A DNA stretch of 64,000 nt from contig SVLJ01000002.1 of the NCBI GenBank assembly GCA_015067995.1, forward strand, positions 144,638 through 208,637, in the 5' to 3' direction. The number at the start of each line of letters is the position of its first letter. Within the stretch, counting starts at the first letter, position 1. The notes below the pieces were generated by a model. It was not told the origin of the DNA and ran no database searches. It was given only the letters and a program-made list of their open reading frames with translations. The stretch is from Oscillospiraceae bacterium. GTDB taxonomy: Bacteria > Bacillota > Clostridia > Oscillospirales > Oscillospiraceae. This document shows positions 63,996 through 64,000 of the stretch, in pieces. Position numbers and translations under genes: made by a program.

Positions 63996-64000
63996 GGCAA

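Noticed and set aside
1..64000. CRISPR array, transposase or insertion sequence
   Set aside because: No regularly spaced repeats, cas genes, transposase motifs or terminal inverted repeats with target duplications were seen.

Overview
The window looks like a chromosomal segment of a moderately GC-rich, spore-forming, anaerobic member of the Firmicutes (class Clostridia, most like the Oscillospiraceae/Ruminococcaceae of the gut). Evidence: near-consensus sigma-A promoters with 16-18 base spacers, AGGAGG-type ribosome sites, tRNA genes with encoded CCA, a sporulation checkpoint gene (spoIIR), a SleB-type cell wall hydrolase, a CotJC-like manganese catalase, diaminopimelate epimerase, iron-sulfur serine dehydratase and class I fumarase. 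I see no phage, transposase, IS element or CRISPR array; this is ordinary core and near-core chromosome, dense in short operons on both strands and well supplied with intrinsic terminators.

Layout. 1-7.1 kb: edge of ridA, then a four-gene run (YihY membrane protein, M29 aminopeptidase, gamma carbonic anhydrase, AI-2E permease), a convergent DUF3298 protein, and a yerC-methyltransferase pair behind a perfect palindrome; hslO. 7.1-7.7 kb: tRNA genes Val, Asp, Phe, Gly, Cys. 7.9-13.9 kb: SGNH hydrolase, DegV, and a glycerol-3-phosphate oxidation operon (FAD oxidoreductase, second flavoprotein, DUF1667, glycerophosphodiesterase) whose mRNA leader carries a strong terminator. 14-18 kb: HerA-like ATPase, MATE exporter, acyltransferase. 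18-25 kb: PHP phosphoesterase, a MerR-RDD membrane regulator, MBL hydrolase, an XRE-(p)ppGpp-hydrolase fusion, carbamate kinase, and a membrane protein with a degenerate E2-type acyltransferase domain. 25-32.5 kb: two-component system, small helical protein, alpha/beta hydrolases, a four-cysteine micro-ORF and structured leader before a LysM-CAP protein, DUF362, nitroreductase. 32.8-40 kb: CofE-like ligase, D-threonine-aldolase-like PLP enzyme, XRE-cupin regulator, M18 aminopeptidase, DtxR/MntR regulator, tRNA-Ala, fumarase.

40-50 kb: esterase; a five-gene operon led by glpP (glycerol-3-phosphate antiterminator) with its own leader terminator, two HAD phosphatases, CapA and SGNH proteins; MoxR-VWA pair; manganese catalase; second CapA; TrmH methylase. 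50-58 kb: DUF378, DUF1015, NYN-LOTUS protein, ispE, spoIIR, then sdaAB-sdaAA-cysK. 57-64 kb: cell wall hydrolase, dicarboxylate symporter with a divergent AraC regulator, dapF, TetR regulator and sodium/solute symporter; the window ends in tandem consensus promoters that probably drive a stable-RNA operon just outside.

The most coherent system is glycerol-3-phosphate control: glpP and the oxidation operon lie about 30 kb apart, yet both have a consensus promoter followed by an intrinsic terminator hairpin, and the two hairpins share short motifs. This fits GlpP-mediated antitermination of both its target and itself. Other notable items are two one-component regulator fusions (XRE with a complete Rel-type hydrolase set; MerR with RDD and an operator in a 19-base spacer), several perfect palindromic operators, and a candidate pseudoknot leader behind a four-cysteine peptide. 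All functions are assigned by reading motifs; no database search or folding program was run.
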